Assembly (NCBI RefSeq): GCF_000427405.1
Contig: NZ_KE386491.1
Span: 4,101,812 to 4,165,811 of the forward strand
Direction of reading: 5' to 3'
DNA: 64,000 bases
Source of the DNA: Flectobacillus major DSM 103
Lineage (GTDB): Bacteria; Bacteroidota; Bacteroidia; Cytophagales; Spirosomataceae
This document shows positions 1 through 9,600 of the stretch, one piece after another. The translations under genes and the position numbers were made by a program. How positions within the stretch are numbered: the first letter of the stretch is position 1; each line of letters begins with the position of its first letter. Under the pieces are notes generated by a model that ran no database searches, had not been told where the DNA came from, and saw nothing but the letters and a program-made list of their open reading frames with translations.

Positions 1-1
1 C

Positions 2-85
2 GAAAGTACCTCAAAATCACAATTGTCCAGAGCAAGAGTTATCTTGCAAAACGCAGTCACTAGCCAAAAAACGACAGTAAACTAA
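2..85 (+). CDS. ECF-type RNA polymerase sigma factor, C-terminal end only (partial)
   Basis: The first bases read in frame 2 as the last 27 residues of a protein ending in a TAA stop at 83-85. The text contains GxSK/TSKSQLSRAR-like residues (seen: TSKSQLSRARVIL), which is the end of the region 4.2 recognition helix typical of ECF sigma factors. The gene begins outside the window. The next gene starts 8 bases after this stop and encodes a one-pass membrane protein of the kind usually paired with ECF sigmas in Bacteroidota, which supports the call. The sigma subgroup and its targets cannot be judged from so short a piece. Confidence 0.7.
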   Translation, partial: ESTSKSQLSRARVILQNAVTSQKTTVN

Positions 86-93
86 AAACGCTC

Positions 94-918
94 ATGGAAA
101 AGTCTCATATAGATAAATATTTTGGCGAACGCTTACAAAACTATGAGCGTAAACCTCGTCCTGAAGCATGGGATAAACTGAATGCCAGACTTCAAAATTC
201 TGACACCAAAATAGTGCCACTTTGGTGGAAATATACCCGTGCAGCTTCGGTGGTATTTTTGCTAGGAGCAGGTACATATTTTGTGTACAATAGCCTTGAA
301 AGTCATTCACAAGCAGATGCTATTTCGGGTGTTATAACAAAACAAAATACAACTACCGCCCCAACTGTCAATCCAGCTATAGATATTCCTAAGCAAAAAG
401 CCTATAAAGAGGTAGTTACTCCAGTACCAGCAAATGTGTTGACAGCTCAGGCTGAAATACCAACGAGGAAAATTCAGAAAAAAACCTCAGAAAATAAACA
501 ATTGCTTCATACAAATCCATTGGTGAAACAGGCCGTTGAAGAACATATTGATATAGCCCAGATTACACCAGATAGGGCTTTGACAAATACCAATAATACG
601 ATTGTGTTGGTGATAGAGCAACCCAATATAGAAAAGAAAAAGCTCGAAACCGAAACAATAGTGCTGAGCATGGTTGATACCAAACCCGAAATATCATCTA
701 TTGTGAACGAAGATGTAGAAAGTGAAAATACCAAAAAAGCTAGTAGAGTCAGTAGAATTTGGCAGCAATTGAAAAGAGCTAAAAATGGAGAAGGTGTCAA
801 CTGGAATGAAATTGGACTAAAGCCCCAAAAGGTGCTTGCACGAGCCGATGCTAAGCTAGAAAATACCAAGGATTCCATTTTAGAAACTGTCAATAATAGT
901 CGTTATTCAGAAAAATAA
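94..918 (+). CDS. Anti-sigma-like single-pass membrane protein next to ECF sigma
   Basis: A 274-residue protein begins 8 bases after the sigma-factor stop, so the two are almost certainly co-transcribed. Its N-terminal ~45 residues (DKYFGERLQNYE...PEAWDKLNARL) resemble the cytoplasmic segment of Bacteroidota proteins encoded beside ECF sigma factors. One hydrophobic segment follows at about residues 48-66, and the rest is polar and low-complexity, probably periplasmic. The C-terminal ~60 residues (IWQQLKRAKNGEG.NWNEIGLKPQKVLARAD) form a second conserved-looking block. No zinc-binding ZAS motif (HxxxCxxC) is present, so it is not a classical anti-sigma. A role in holding or sensing for the sigma factor is inferred from context. 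Confidence 0.6.
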   Translation: MEKSHIDKYFGERLQNYERKPRPEAWDKLNARLQNSDTKIVPLWWKYTRAASVVFLLGAGTYFVYNSLESHSQADAISGVITKQNTTTAPTVNPAIDIPKQKAYKEVVTPVPANVLTAQAEIPTRKIQKKTSENKQLLHTNPLVKQAVEEHIDIAQITPDRALTNTNNTIVLVIEQPNIEKKKLETETIVLSMVDTKPEISSIVNEDVESENTKKASRVSRIWQQLKRAKNGEGVNWNEIGLKPQKVLARADAKLENTKDSILETVNNSRYSEK

Positions 919-1011
919 ATATTCAAGAATAGATGCAACCAACAATCGCAATCAAGCATCTAGGATACATAAACATTAAAAATCTAAACTGAGGTATAAC
1001 CTTATAAAGTC

Positions 1012-2214
1012 ATGGAAACGATAACCACAAAACAAGTAGCAAAAGGGTTTATAAAATCATTTATTGTTGTAGGCATCACCTTCTTGTCAGGTATTTTTAA
1101 TCAAGGCTTGGCCAAAGGATATGAGGGTGATTCAACTATCATTAAAATAGACAAACGTAATCAAACGGTTATTGATGGTAAAAATACCAATACCAGCCTC
1201 AAAGAAGATTTACAAGCCTTATTTCAAAAAAGCGGATTAGTGTTGGACGATGAAACATGGAAAGGTATTCGCCGAGTAGTCAATAGTGATATTACCAAAG
1301 ATACGGTATTAGTAATTACCCAAAACAACAAAAGTATCAATGTAGCTATCAAAGCACAGCACTCCGAAAATGTTAATGTTTCTGTAAATACAAATACTAC
1401 CTATAATTCGTCAAGAAACAATGATAAGAAAGACGTAAAAGTAGGATTTTCGGGTGTACATGTCAAAGATGGCAATGAAGAAGTCCACGTAAGTTTTAAT
1501 GGAGTGGTGGTAAAAGATGGCACAGAAGAAACAAAAGTAGTATGGAGAGATACCACTCGTGTTAATCGCAGAACACAAGGGTACGGCTCACGAACAGGTT
1601 TTAATATTTATTTAGGTTTGAATGCCTTTTCCAATACAGGTTCGATTGGTGGGCAATATAATAGTAAAGATTTTGAATTGAGTCCATTTGGTTCAAGATA
1701 TTTTGGATTTGGTTGGACAAGAAGTACCTATATTAGTAAAGGACAATCAGCAGCTTTAAAATTAAGCTATGGCTTAGAGTTTTCGTGGTACAACTTTATG
1801 TTTGAAAACAATCGCTATATTGTTAAAGGAGCTAATAATATTGAGTTCAAAGATTATGTAGATAACAATGGCCAGCCAGTAGACTTGTCGCGCAATAAAT
1901 TGACCGTAGCTTATATCAACCTACCTATTATGCCTTATGTAGCATTTAAAAGAGGAAGTGCTGTAAGTTATATTGGAGCAGGAGGGTATGTTGGTTATCG
2001 ATTGGACAGTTACACCAAAACCAAAGAAGACAAAAGTGGCGACAAGGCTTGGAATCACAGCAGTTTTTACATCAATAATGTTCGTTATGGCTTAGCATTT
2101 GAACTAGGTTTAAAAGATTTTCCAGATTTATTCTTTAATTATGACCTTACAGATTTATTCCAAACGGGCAGAGGGCCTAAGGTTGGAGGCTTAAATTTTG
2201 GAGTACGGTTCTAA
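1012..2214 (+). CDS. Outer-membrane beta-barrel protein (PorT-like)
   Basis: A 400-residue secreted protein, third in the sigma-led cluster, 93 bases after the previous gene. Residues ~15-35 form a hydrophobic signal-peptide-like segment ending near GLAKG. Residues ~40-130 are a polar region. It is followed by two tandem ~16-residue repeats (VGFSGVHVKDGNEEVH / VSFNGVVVKDGTEETK), then alternating aromatic strands to a terminal phenylalanine-containing strand (LNFGVRF), as in outer-membrane barrels. The ligand is unknown. Together with the sigma and membrane protein it forms a small envelope-linked cluster. The barrel call rests on strand pattern and the C-terminal aromatic signature only. Confidence 0.6.
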   Translation: METITTKQVAKGFIKSFIVVGITFLSGIFNQGLAKGYEGDSTIIKIDKRNQTVIDGKNTNTSLKEDLQALFQKSGLVLDDETWKGIRRVVNSDITKDTVLVITQNNKSINVAIKAQHSENVNVSVNTNTTYNSSRNNDKKDVKVGFSGVHVKDGNEEVHVSFNGVVVKDGTEETKVVWRDTTRVNRRTQGYGSRTGFNIYLGLNAFSNTGSIGGQYNSKDFELSPFGSRYFGFGWTRSTYISKGQSAALKLSYGLEFSWYNFMFENNRYIVKGANNIEFKDYVDNNGQPVDLSRNKLTVAYINLPIMPYVAFKRGSAVSYIGAGGYVGYRLDSYTKTKEDKSGDKAWNHSSFYINNVRYGLAFELGLKDFPDLFFNYDLTDLFQTGRGPKVGGLNFGVRF

Positions 2215-2241
2215 AACACACAAAAAAGTTTAATTTTTTTT

Positions 2242-2286
2242 CAGAGTCTAATGGGTTTGTAATTATGTACATTAGGCTCTGATTTT
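2242..2286 (+). terminator. Hairpin after the beta-barrel gene
   Basis: A 12-bp stem (CAGAGTCTAATG at 2242-2253 with CATTAGGCTCTG at 2270-2281, one G-T pair) followed by a short T-rich run. It lies 28 bases after the stop and before the tRNA promoter. Confidence 0.55.
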
Positions 2287-2363
2287 CAGTATTATATGTA
2301 GTATATAATGCGATAATTAAGGAAATATTGAAAAAAAACATTAAATTTTTTTTCAAATACCCT

Positions 2364-2393
2364 TTGACAATATCAAAAATCTATATACTTTTG
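2364..2393 (+). promoter_or_regulatory. Promoter of the tRNA-Tyr/Gly/Thr-tuf unit
   Basis: TTG at 2364-2366 and TACTTTTG at 2386-2393, with a 19-base spacer, match the Bacteroidota primary-sigma consensus TTG/TAnnTTTG. The predicted start of transcription is near 2400, about 45 bases upstream of tRNA-Tyr. Confidence 0.65.
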
Positions 2394-2444
2394 CACACTC
2401 TTTCACGAGAACGATATGTGAAAGTAAACAAAATCAAGAAAAAA

Positions 2445-2527
2445 GGGGATATACCAGAGCGGCCAAATGGGGCAGACTGTAAATCTGCTGGCGTATGCCT
2501 ACGGTGGTTCGAATCCATCTGTCCCCA
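2445..2527 (+). tRNA. tRNA-Tyr (GTA)
   Basis: The acceptor stem GGGGATA pairs with TGTCCCC at the 3' end. The anticodon GTA is at 2479-2481, a long variable arm is present as expected of class II tRNA-Tyr, and GGTTCGAATCC forms the T-arm. CCA is not encoded directly after the discriminator A. It is the first of three tRNAs ahead of tuf, an arrangement common in bacteria. Confidence 0.95.
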
Positions 2528-2597
2528 CAAGTAAAACATTAATTGCACAAATAGGCACGTCTATTTTGCAATTTTTGTTCGTACCAATTATAGTAAA

Positions 2598-2670
2598 GCG
2601 GGAGTAGCTCATTTGGTAGAGCGATAGCCTTCCAAGCTATAGGTGGCGGGTTCGAGCCCCGTCTCCCGCT
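2598..2670 (+). tRNA. tRNA-Gly (TCC)
   Basis: The acceptor stem GCGGGAG pairs with CTCCCGC at 2663-2669. The anticodon loop CTTCCAA gives TCC at 2631-2633, and the T-arm holds GGTTCGAGCCC. CCA is not encoded. It lies 70 bases after tRNA-Tyr in the same unit. Confidence 0.95.
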
Positions 2671-2689
2671 CAAGAATAAGATGGTTGAT

Positions 2690-2713
2690 TGTTAATAGTT
2701 AATAGTTAATAGT
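2690..2713 (+). repeat. Short tandem repeat between tRNA-Gly and tRNA-Thr
   Basis: Three copies of the 7-base unit GTTAATA in the 150-base spacer between two tRNAs. No function is apparent. It could be a slippage-prone tract in the processed spacer. Confidence 0.6.
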
Positions 2714-2820
2714 TTAGCGAATTAGCGATTAACGATTAACCATTTCTGTTTGTAACGTATTATAGTTTTAAGAACTTCAGTTCGACTCTAAAGATTCAAA
2801 ATTAAAGTCTCTTAAAATCT

Positions 2821-2892
<72 letters not shown>

Positions 2893-3021
2893 CCACTCAA
2901 AACAACAATTAGCATAGACCTTTAAGAATCCTCCAAGAAACTTTTATCTATTGGTAGTTGGACGTTGAAAAGTATCAATTTTTTCATTCTTTTTATAAAA
3001 CTAATTAAGAACTAAATAATC

Positions 3022-4209
3022 ATGGCAAAAGAGAATTTTGACCGTAGTAAACCTCACGTAAATATCGGTACAATCGGTCACGTTGACCACGGTAAAACTA
3101 CTTTGACTGCTGCCATCACTAAGGTGTTGTCAGAAAAAGGTCTTGCTGAAAAGAAAGATTTCTCTTCAATTGACTCAGCTCCAGAAGAAAAAGAACGTGG
3201 TATTACTATTAACACTGCGCACGTAGAATATTCAACAGCAAACCGTCACTATGCTCACGTTGACTGTCCAGGTCACGCTGACTACGTTAAAAACATGGTA
3301 ACTGGTGCTGCTCAAATGGACGGTGCTATCATCGTAGTTGCTGCAACAGATGGTCCAATGCCTCAAACTCGCGAGCACATCTTGTTGTCTCGTCAGGTTG
3401 GTGTACCTCAATTGGTTGTATTCATGAACAAAGTGGATATGGTTGATGACCCAGAATTGTTAGAACTAGTTGAAATGGAAATTCGTGAATTGTTATCTTT
3501 CTACGAATTCGATGGCGACAACATTCCAGTTATCCAAGGTTCTGCTTTGGGTGGTTTGAATGGCGAACCAAAATGGGTTGCTACTATCGAAGCGTTGATG
3601 GATGCAGTTGATAACTGGATTCCACTTCCAAAACGTGATGTTGATAAGCCTTTCTTGATGCCAGTTGAAGACGTATTCTCGATTACAGGTCGTGGTACTG
3701 TAGCTACTGGTCGTATCGAAACTGGTGTTATTAACTCAGGTGATCCAGTTGATATCTTGGGTATGGGTGCTGAAGGATTGAAATCAACAGTAACAGGTGT
3801 TGAGATGTTCCGTAAAATCCTTGACCGTGGTGAAGCTGGTGACAACGTAGGTTTGTTGTTGCGTGGTATCGACAAAGAATCTATCCGTCGTGGTATGGTT
3901 ATTTGTAAGCCAGGTTCAGTTAAGCCTCACTCTAAATTCAAAGCTGAGGTTTATATCTTGTCAAAAGAAGAAGGTGGTCGTCACACTCCATTCTTCAACA
4001 AATATCGTCCACAATTCTATTTCCGTACAACTGACGTAACAGGAGAAATCATGTTGCCAGCTGGTGTTGAAATGTGTATGCCTGGCGATAACTTGACAAT
4101 CGACGTTACATTATTGAACAAAGTAGCTATGGACAAAGGTCTTCGTTTCGCTATCCGTGAAGGTGGACGTACTGTAGGTGCTGGTCAGGTAACTGAAATC
4201 TTAGACTAA
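3022..4209 (+). CDS. tuf: Elongation factor Tu
   Basis: A 395-residue protein of full normal length. It delivers aminoacyl-tRNA to the ribosome as a GTP complex. The GTPase motifs are intact: GHVDHGKT at residues 19-26, RGITI at 59-63, DCPGH at 81-85 and NKVD at 136-139. Domains 2 and 3 follow, with the family ending [10 protein letters not shown]. Codon use is strongly biased (GGT, CGT, GTT), as expected for a very highly expressed gene and unlike most of the window. It lies downstream of three tRNAs and upstream of tRNA-Trp, secE and nusG, the usual bacterial order. Confidence 0.98.
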   Translation: MAKENFDRSKPHVNIGTIGHVDHGKTTLTAAITKVLSEKGLAEKKDFSSIDSAPEEKERGITINTAHVEYSTANRHYAHVDCPGHADYVKNMVTGAAQMDGAIIVVAATDGPMPQTREHILLSRQVGVPQLVVFMNKVDMVDDPELLELVEMEIRELLSFYEFDGDNIPVIQGSALGGLNGEPKWVATIEALMDAVDNWIPLPKRDVDKPFLMPVEDVFSITGRGTVATGRIETGVINSGDPVDILGMGAEGLKSTVTGVEMFRKILDRGEAGDNVGLLLRGIDKESIRRGMVICKPGSVKPHSKFKAEVYILSKEEGGRHTPFFNKYRPQFYFRTTDVTGEIMLPAGVEMCMPGDNLTIDVTLLNKVAMDKGLRFAIREGGRTVGAGQVTEILD

Positions 4210-4234
4210 TCTCTTTGATTTGAGCATATATTAG

Positions 4235-4268
4235 GAAGGCATTGTCGAAAGGCAATGCCTTCTTTTTT
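4235..4268 (+). terminator. Rho-independent terminator of tuf
   Basis: A 10-bp stem (GAAGGCATTG / CAATGCCTTC), an 8-base loop and a run of T follow the tuf stop by 25 bases. This separates the tRNA-tuf unit from tRNA-Trp/secE/nusG. Confidence 0.85.
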
Positions 4269-4269
4269 G

Positions 4270-4639
4270 GAAAATATTCGATATAATACTTCAACTACTC
4301 TGTACAATTGTTTTATCTAGTTTAAGTATTAGCTGACAAATGAAATCGTTTTCTGAATAGTAAAAAAACAAGACTTTAAAAGCCTATTTGTATAAATAAC
4401 AAAAGCAATATACTTTTTAGAATACCGTTCCTTCAAGCATAAAACATGTTTCAATAGCTCGGTTATCAAAATAGTATTTTGGTTACGAGATGATATTTGG
4501 TGCAAGCATCAAATATTTTTTGTTATTATTCTATAAATAAAGCTCAAGTATAACTCTTTATATTTTAGTGATTTACCCATAAATAAAGAAAATAAAATTA
4601 TATTTGATAGATTTTTTCTGATAATTAAGAAGCAGATTC
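4270..4639. other. AT-rich intergenic stretch, nothing recognised
   Basis: About 370 bases between the tuf terminator and the tRNA-Trp promoter. I see no open frame with coding character, no tRNA and no strong hairpin. Confidence 0.5.
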
Positions 4640-4670
4640 TTGCAATATTAAAACCAAAAAACTATCTTTG
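4640..4670 (+). promoter_or_regulatory. Promoter of tRNA-Trp/secE/nusG
   Basis: TTG at 4640-4642 and TATCTTTG at 4663-4670 with a 20-base spacer give a full match to the Bacteroidota consensus. The expected start is about 4677, nine bases before the tRNA. Confidence 0.75.
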
Positions 4671-4685
4671 CATTCCCTTAGATAT

Positions 4686-4756
4686 ACGGGCATAGTATAA
4701 GGGTAGTACAGAGGTCTCCAAAACCTTCGGTCTGGGTTCGAATCCTGGTGCCCGTG
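4686..4756 (+). tRNA. tRNA-Trp (CCA)
   Basis: The acceptor stem ACGGGCA pairs with TGCCCGT at 4749-4755 and the discriminator is G. The anticodon loop CTCCAAA gives CCA at 4718-4720, and the T-arm is GGGTTCGAATCCT. Its place just upstream of secE is conserved in many bacteria. Confidence 0.95.
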
Positions 4757-4762
4757 CAAAGT

Positions 4763-4841
4763 AAGTTCCGAGTTTTTGGTTTTAAGTTTCAAGTTAATTT
4801 TTTAAATTAGCTAGAAATTTGAAAGCTAAAATTCGGAACTT
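4763..4841 (+). repeat. Long imperfect inverted repeat between tRNA-Trp and secE
   Basis: AAGTTCCGAGTTTT (4763-4776) faces AAAATTCGGAACTT (4828-4841), 13 of 14 positions pairing plus one G-T. A second, weaker pairing lies inside (AGTTTCAA with TTTGAAAGCT). In RNA this would fold into a ~79-nt hairpin starting seven bases after the tRNA, possibly a processing site between the tRNA and the mRNA. No T-run follows, so it is not a clear terminator. Confidence 0.6.
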
Positions 4842-4930
4842 TAAAGTTTATAAAGGATAGCATTTAGCAACTATGACTAGGCAATGAGCAAGTACAATAA
4901 AACTCAAAGCCCAAAACATTCACAAAGACC

Positions 4931-5122
4931 ATGAATAAATTAACACAATTGATTAAAGATTCTTGGACAGAGGTTACAGAAAATGTAACGTGGCCTAAAT
5001 TCAGTGAATTGCAAGCGAGCTCTACGCTAGTGTTGGTCGCTTCTTTGATTTTTGCTCTTGTGGTGGGCATGATTGACTTCCTATTTAAGTCTGGTTTAGA
5101 GTTGTTCTATCAGTCATTCTAA
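4931..5122 (+). CDS. secE: Preprotein translocase subunit SecE
   Basis: A 63-residue protein, the usual size of the short bacterial SecE. An amphipathic N-terminal helix carries the conserved VTWPK segment (residues 18-22), followed by one transmembrane helix at about residues 30-56. SecE clamps SecY in the inner membrane as part of the SecYEG channel. It is placed between tRNA-Trp and nusG as in most bacteria, 174 bases after the tRNA and 95 bases before nusG. Confidence 0.93.
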   Translation: MNKLTQLIKDSWTEVTENVTWPKFSELQASSTLVLVASLIFALVVGMIDFLFKSGLELFYQSF

Positions 5123-5217
5123 TTGAGCATTGAGGATTTTAGAAAGAATATTGTTTGCCAAAAACGTATTCGTGTTATTGTCTGAAGTTCTTAATCTCAG
5201 CGAAATCAAAAATAAAG

Positions 5218-5769
5218 ATGGCAGAAACTAATTGGTACGTTCTGAGAGCTGTTTCAGGACAGGAAAAGAAGATAAAAAGTTATCTTGAAAACGAAGTATT
5301 AAGACAAGGTCTTCAAGAATTTGTTCCTCAAGTTATATTACCTACCGAAAAGATTTACGAAATACGTAATGGCAAGAAGATTGTTCGTGAAAAAACACTA
5401 TTTCCAGGTTATGTATTCGTAGAAGCTGATATTAAGTATGGTGAGGTTTCTCACATTATCACTTCTATGCCAGGTGTAATTGGTTTCTTGAGCTGGAACG
5501 ATGGTAAAACGTCTAAAACGCCTATTCCTTTGCGTGCTAGCGAAATCAAAAGAATCTTAGGTAAAATTGATGAGGTTGCCCCTATCGAAGAAGTAGCTGC
5601 TATTTCATTTACAAAAGGTGAAACAATCAAGGTTATTGATGGCCCTTTCTCTACATTTGAAGGTACTGTAGAAGAAATTTTTGACGATAAGAAAAAACTT
5701 AACGTTATGGTTAAAATCTTCGGACGTAATACTCCTGTTGAATTAAACTACTCTCAGGTAGAGAAATAA
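5218..5769 (+). CDS. nusG: Transcription termination/antitermination protein NusG
   Basis: 183 residues. The start is set at the ATG of MAETNWYVLR because the family begins with this strand; the open frame extends upstream without homology. The N-terminal NGN domain (to about residue 115) contains FPGYVFVEA and MPGVIGFLSW. The C-terminal KOW domain contains GETIKVIDGPFSTFEGTVEEI. NusG binds RNA polymerase and links it to Rho or to ribosomal S10. In most bacteria rplK, rplA, rplJ, rplL and rpoBC follow directly; here a strong terminator and an unrelated channel gene follow. Confidence 0.96.
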   Translation: MAETNWYVLRAVSGQEKKIKSYLENEVLRQGLQEFVPQVILPTEKIYEIRNGKKIVREKTLFPGYVFVEADIKYGEVSHIITSMPGVIGFLSWNDGKTSKTPIPLRASEIKRILGKIDEVAPIEEVAAISFTKGETIKVIDGPFSTFEGTVEEIFDDKKKLNVMVKIFGRNTPVELNYSQVEK

Positions 5770-5787
5770 TAATATTACAATTGTTGT

Positions 5788-5822
5788 ATGCGTTCTTGTT
5801 GAAACAGGGACGCATTTTTTTT
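5788..5822 (+). terminator. Rho-independent terminator of nusG
   Basis: An 11-bp stem with G-T pairs (ATGCGTTCTTG 5788-5798 / CAGGGACGCAT 5805-5815), a 6-base loop and an 8-base T run. It closes the tRNA-Trp/secE/nusG unit and overlaps an apparent TTG start at 5821, which argues for the ATG at 5827 as start of the next gene. Confidence 0.85.
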
Positions 5823-5826
5823 GCCT

Positions 5827-6657
5827 ATGAAATTCATTTATCTTGCTAGCAGCTACCTAGAATCCTTTCCTGAAAAAGGATTACCTATTGTTATTCAGTA
5901 CGGTATTAGGGTATTAATGTGTGTACTTTTGTTTTTATTGGGTCGATTGCTCATCAAAAAAGTGATAGTGCTTTTGACATCAAAAATGAAACTTGAAAGT
6001 ATCGATCCTGATGTACAGCCTTTCTTGGCATCGTTGGTCCGTGCGGCACTTAATATTATGTTGGTGCTAAGTTGTGCTGGTGTGTTAGGAATTCAAACCT
6101 CATCTTTTATTGCCGCTTTGGGTGCAGCTGGGTTGGCAGTAGGTTTGGCTTTACAAGGAAGCTTATCAAACTTTGCAGGTGGAGTACTTATTTTAGTATT
6201 TAAACCTTTCAGAGTAGGCGAGCTTATTACAGTACATGGTTATACAGGTTATGTAGAATCTATTCAGATATTCAATACTGTTATTAGTACAACAAGCCAC
6301 CGAACCATTATTTTGCCTAACGGAAATTTATCGACATCGCCTGTTATGAATATTTCAAGGAAAGGCGTTATTCGTGTAGATATGCAGTTTCAAACCAGTC
6401 TCAATGCCGATATTGATAAAACGAAGGCTTCTATCAAAACGGTTATCGATAATTGTCCTTTTTTGACTAGCGAACGTAAATATGACATTTTGGTAGGAAA
6501 ATTAACCGATAGTGCTATCGTATTTGATGTAAAGGTTTGGATAAGCTCGGCCGATATTGATAAAACCCAGTATTTTATGAATGAACATATCAAAAAACAA
6601 TTCGATAAAGATAGCATTCCGTTTCCTGACCCTGTTCTTACAGTAAAGACGCTTTAG
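5827..6657 (+). CDS. Small-conductance mechanosensitive channel, MscS family
   Basis: 276 residues from the ATG at 5827. Three hydrophobic helices come first. The third is the glycine/alanine-rich pore helix (LGAAGLAVGLALQGSLSN), the MscS hallmark, followed by FKPFRVGELI and the beta domain with the RTIILPNGNL segment. Length and order match short MscS (~280 residues). The channel opens under membrane tension and releases solutes in osmotic downshock. Only five bases separate the nusG terminator from this ATG, so its transcription start is unclear; it may be fed by read-through. Confidence 0.9.
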   Translation: MKFIYLASSYLESFPEKGLPIVIQYGIRVLMCVLLFLLGRLLIKKVIVLLTSKMKLESIDPDVQPFLASLVRAALNIMLVLSCAGVLGIQTSSFIAALGAAGLAVGLALQGSLSNFAGGVLILVFKPFRVGELITVHGYTGYVESIQIFNTVISTTSHRTIILPNGNLSTSPVMNISRKGVIRVDMQFQTSLNADIDKTKASIKTVIDNCPFLTSERKYDILVGKLTDSAIVFDVKVWISSADIDKTQYFMNEHIKKQFDKDSIPFPDPVLTVKTL

Positions 6658-6658
6658 T

Positions 6659-6695
6659 AAAAAGCCTTCCCTATATTGAATGGGAAGGCTTTTTG
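6659..6695. terminator. Bidirectional terminator between mscS-like gene and alpha-2-macroglobulin gene
   Basis: A 13-bp perfect stem AAAAAGCCTTCCC / GGGAAGGCTTTTT (6659-6671 and 6682-6694) with a 10-base loop. The T run is present on both strands, so it serves both convergent genes. Confidence 0.85.
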
Positions 6696-6697
6696 TT

Positions 6698-9600
6698 TTA
6701 TTCTACAGTTACAATACCTGCTCCGTGATAACTCCTTAGCTCGCCATTATACATGGCATCGGCACTCACTGGGCCACGGGTAAATTTGCCTTTTGAAACA
6801 GCTCTTACCAAATAATAGAAGCTTTGCTGTTGGGCATTGATACTTGTAAAGAAATTGATTCTATCGTCACGAATATCAAAATGCTCGGGATTAGTTTGGT
6901 CTTTTATCCATATTAAATCTCTGTCGGCGGTTAATCGTGGGTTTTCGATTTCTAAACCAGCAGGTAACATATCTGTAATGACAATATTTTCGGCAGGTAC
7001 TTTGCTCGAAAGTGTGATTTTTACAATAATAAGCTCGTTTTGCTTGAACCTTGCCTGAGCAATTGGCTGCCCGCTACGAGTATAATACGAACGCCGAACT
7101 TGCAAATAATTATCTGATTCAGCTACCTGACCATTTGTTTTTAGCCCCTCACTCGATAGAAAATAATATAGAATACCACTTCCCTTTGTTGAGACACTGC
7201 TTTGGTTGGCAATGTGGTTTATGAGCAAATCTTTTCCTGTAAACGATGCTGTTTGTGTACCGCTTTTGATTGTAGCTACAAGTTGTGTGTTATTGGCTTT
7301 TTTGGCTAGCTTGCCCAAGGCCAAAAAGCTGAAAGCTTCTTCTTGGGTTGACAGCCACGGTTGTGCTTTCAAACTTTGTGATAATAACCTTGCTAATACC
7401 GGAATCTGTAAGTTTTGAGGGTCGGTATCTATTAATGTATTAAGTACTAAAGCCAAATTACGAATAGGAGAGCTGAAACTACCTCCTGTTTGGCGTTCTG
7501 TTGTTTCTAGTGAATACGTTTTAGGAAGCAAGATATTTTGGCTTTTAGGGTCGCCAATCAGTGCAAATGCCGAAGCCAATAAGTATTTTTCATCTAACGA
7601 TAGAAGGCTTTCATTGGCTTTGTAATAATTCATGACGGCTCTGTTGGGTTTGCCAGCCAATGCCAACACATAAATACCATAAATATTTTCTCGATTGGCA
7701 ATCGTTCTTGTCGAGAACGAATTATCGGCTTGATAAATATATTCCGATTGCGTTTCTTTTTTGTTTGAGCGATTATTGAGGTATTCTAAAAGTCGGCCTA
7801 GCGTATTGTTATTGATTTCAAAATCTGCTTTTTGTGCTTCAAGTAAAAAGTGACAAGCAAAGGCCGTACCCCACCAACTTTCTTTGTCCGAGCCTGCCCA
7901 GTAAGCTAAAGCCCCATTAGGAAGTTGCATAGATTCAATTTTATGAATAGCCTCAATCACATTATTACTTGGATTAAGTTCATTTTCGCCTGATTTAAGA
8001 TAAGGGTTTTTGCCTTTTTGAATCAGAGTAGTGAGCTCTCTAAAATAGAGCTGCGGGAATGCCTTGGAGGTTGTTTGCTCGATACAGCCATGAGGGTAGC
8101 CTAACAGATGTTCAAATTTATCAAAAAACTGCACCATTGGCGATTTGCTGACAGTTAGGGTAGATTTTATACTTGATGCAATAAAATCGTGTGTTCCTGC
8201 CCAAATATTCACAGTTTGATTGGCTGAAATGCTTCCTGAGGTTGTAGTTTTTATTAGCGAACTCGACGGCCTAATGGTAAGGTCGATACTTTCCGAGAAT
8301 TTTTCTTTTAGACCATTTACTGTTACTACTACTTTACCTGTGCCAATTATGGGGCTGGCTTTAATAGAAAAATACAAACGGCCTTCTTTTTCGGCAGGAA
8401 TTACCAGTTGTTGCTGACGAACACTACCAATAGTTAAACCTCCAGATGTACTAACTGTAGCACTAATCGAGGCATTTTGTTGGGTTGTATTGGTAATATT
8501 TACAGGCATTTGGATTTCATCGTTGGGGCTAGCAAAGCGTGGTAACGCTGTGCTAATTACTAATGGATCGGCAACTTTCATGTTTTTGGTGGCCGACCCA
8601 AAGGCATTGTCCTTATAAGCCACAGCCATAATACGGAGGTCGCCCGAAAACTGCGGAATACTGACATTGACCTCGGCCTCACCATTGCTATTACTGGTAA
8701 TTTTACCAGACCATACAGCTACTAAATTTACTCGACCGTTGGTAAGAGGGTTTACTCTTTTTTCTAAATCATAACCATCGCCACCGATACTTGAAGAGCC
8801 TCTGATAGATAGTTCAGGAAATAAGTAGGGATATAAGTCAAAACTATTGACCTCTAAAGCCTGTTTTTGATAAAAAAAGCCATGTGGGTCGGGTGTTTTG
8901 AAATTTTTCAGTTGTAAAATCCCTTCGTCTACAATTGCTACAGTTAGTTCGGCATTAGCTTGGGTTTTGATACGGATTTTTTGAGTTGTTTTTGACCGTG
9001 ATTTTTCGACTGCTACAATTTCAACTGGCATTTTGGTATCTTCATCTTCGACCATCACAGCAGCATAGCCATGAGCCACTGTTAGAGGAAGATTGGAGTC
9101 GTCCATTGGGCGAATAAGGGTTGCCGATACAAATACATTGGGAAGGTGTTCTTTCCCAACTTTAAAGCTTAATTCTGCCGATTTTTTATCAGTTTGTAAA
9201 TAATGGTATTCTAGTACTTTATTTCGTTCTATGGTTACTAGCAATTTTCCTGCAAAAGGGGTTTTAAACAAAACTTTGGCTTTATCGCCAGTTTGGTATT
9301 TATCCTTGTCAAACTCCATGGTTACTTGGCCTTCTGTATTTACTTCAAACGATGAGTTTTCGGTATTGCCCCAGCTATAGGCATAAAAAGCCTGAGCTGT
9401 CCAAGATTTTGCTCCTTCTCGATGTACCCGTATTTCGTATTCACCCGAAATAGGAGGGGCATAAGCAATAGTAGCCTGACCTTTACTAAAATCAACAGTA
9501 CGATTATAAACCACCTTGGTTTGTTTCTTGGAAGAATATTTAAGCGACTTGTCAGGGTTGCGTTCAATAACGGTTTGGTAATCAAACCGCACAATTTCTA

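Noticed and set aside
507-893. 128-codon frame antisense to the anti-sigma-like gene
   Set aside because: Serine/phenylalanine-rich shadow of a lysine/glutamate-rich coding strand.
2328-2534. 68-codon frame over the tRNA-Tyr gene
   Set aside because: It reads through the promoter and the whole tRNA; the tRNA explains the sequence.
2690-2713. CRISPR-like array
   Set aside because: Three 7-base direct repeats without spacers; a simple tandem repeat. No CRISPR array seen anywhere in the window.
3501-3875. 124-codon frame antisense to tuf
   Set aside because: Shadow of the strongly biased codons of tuf; no start context or family likeness.
5821-5826. TTG as start of the MscS-like gene
   Set aside because: It lies in the T run of the nusG terminator; the ATG at 5827 is more plausible.
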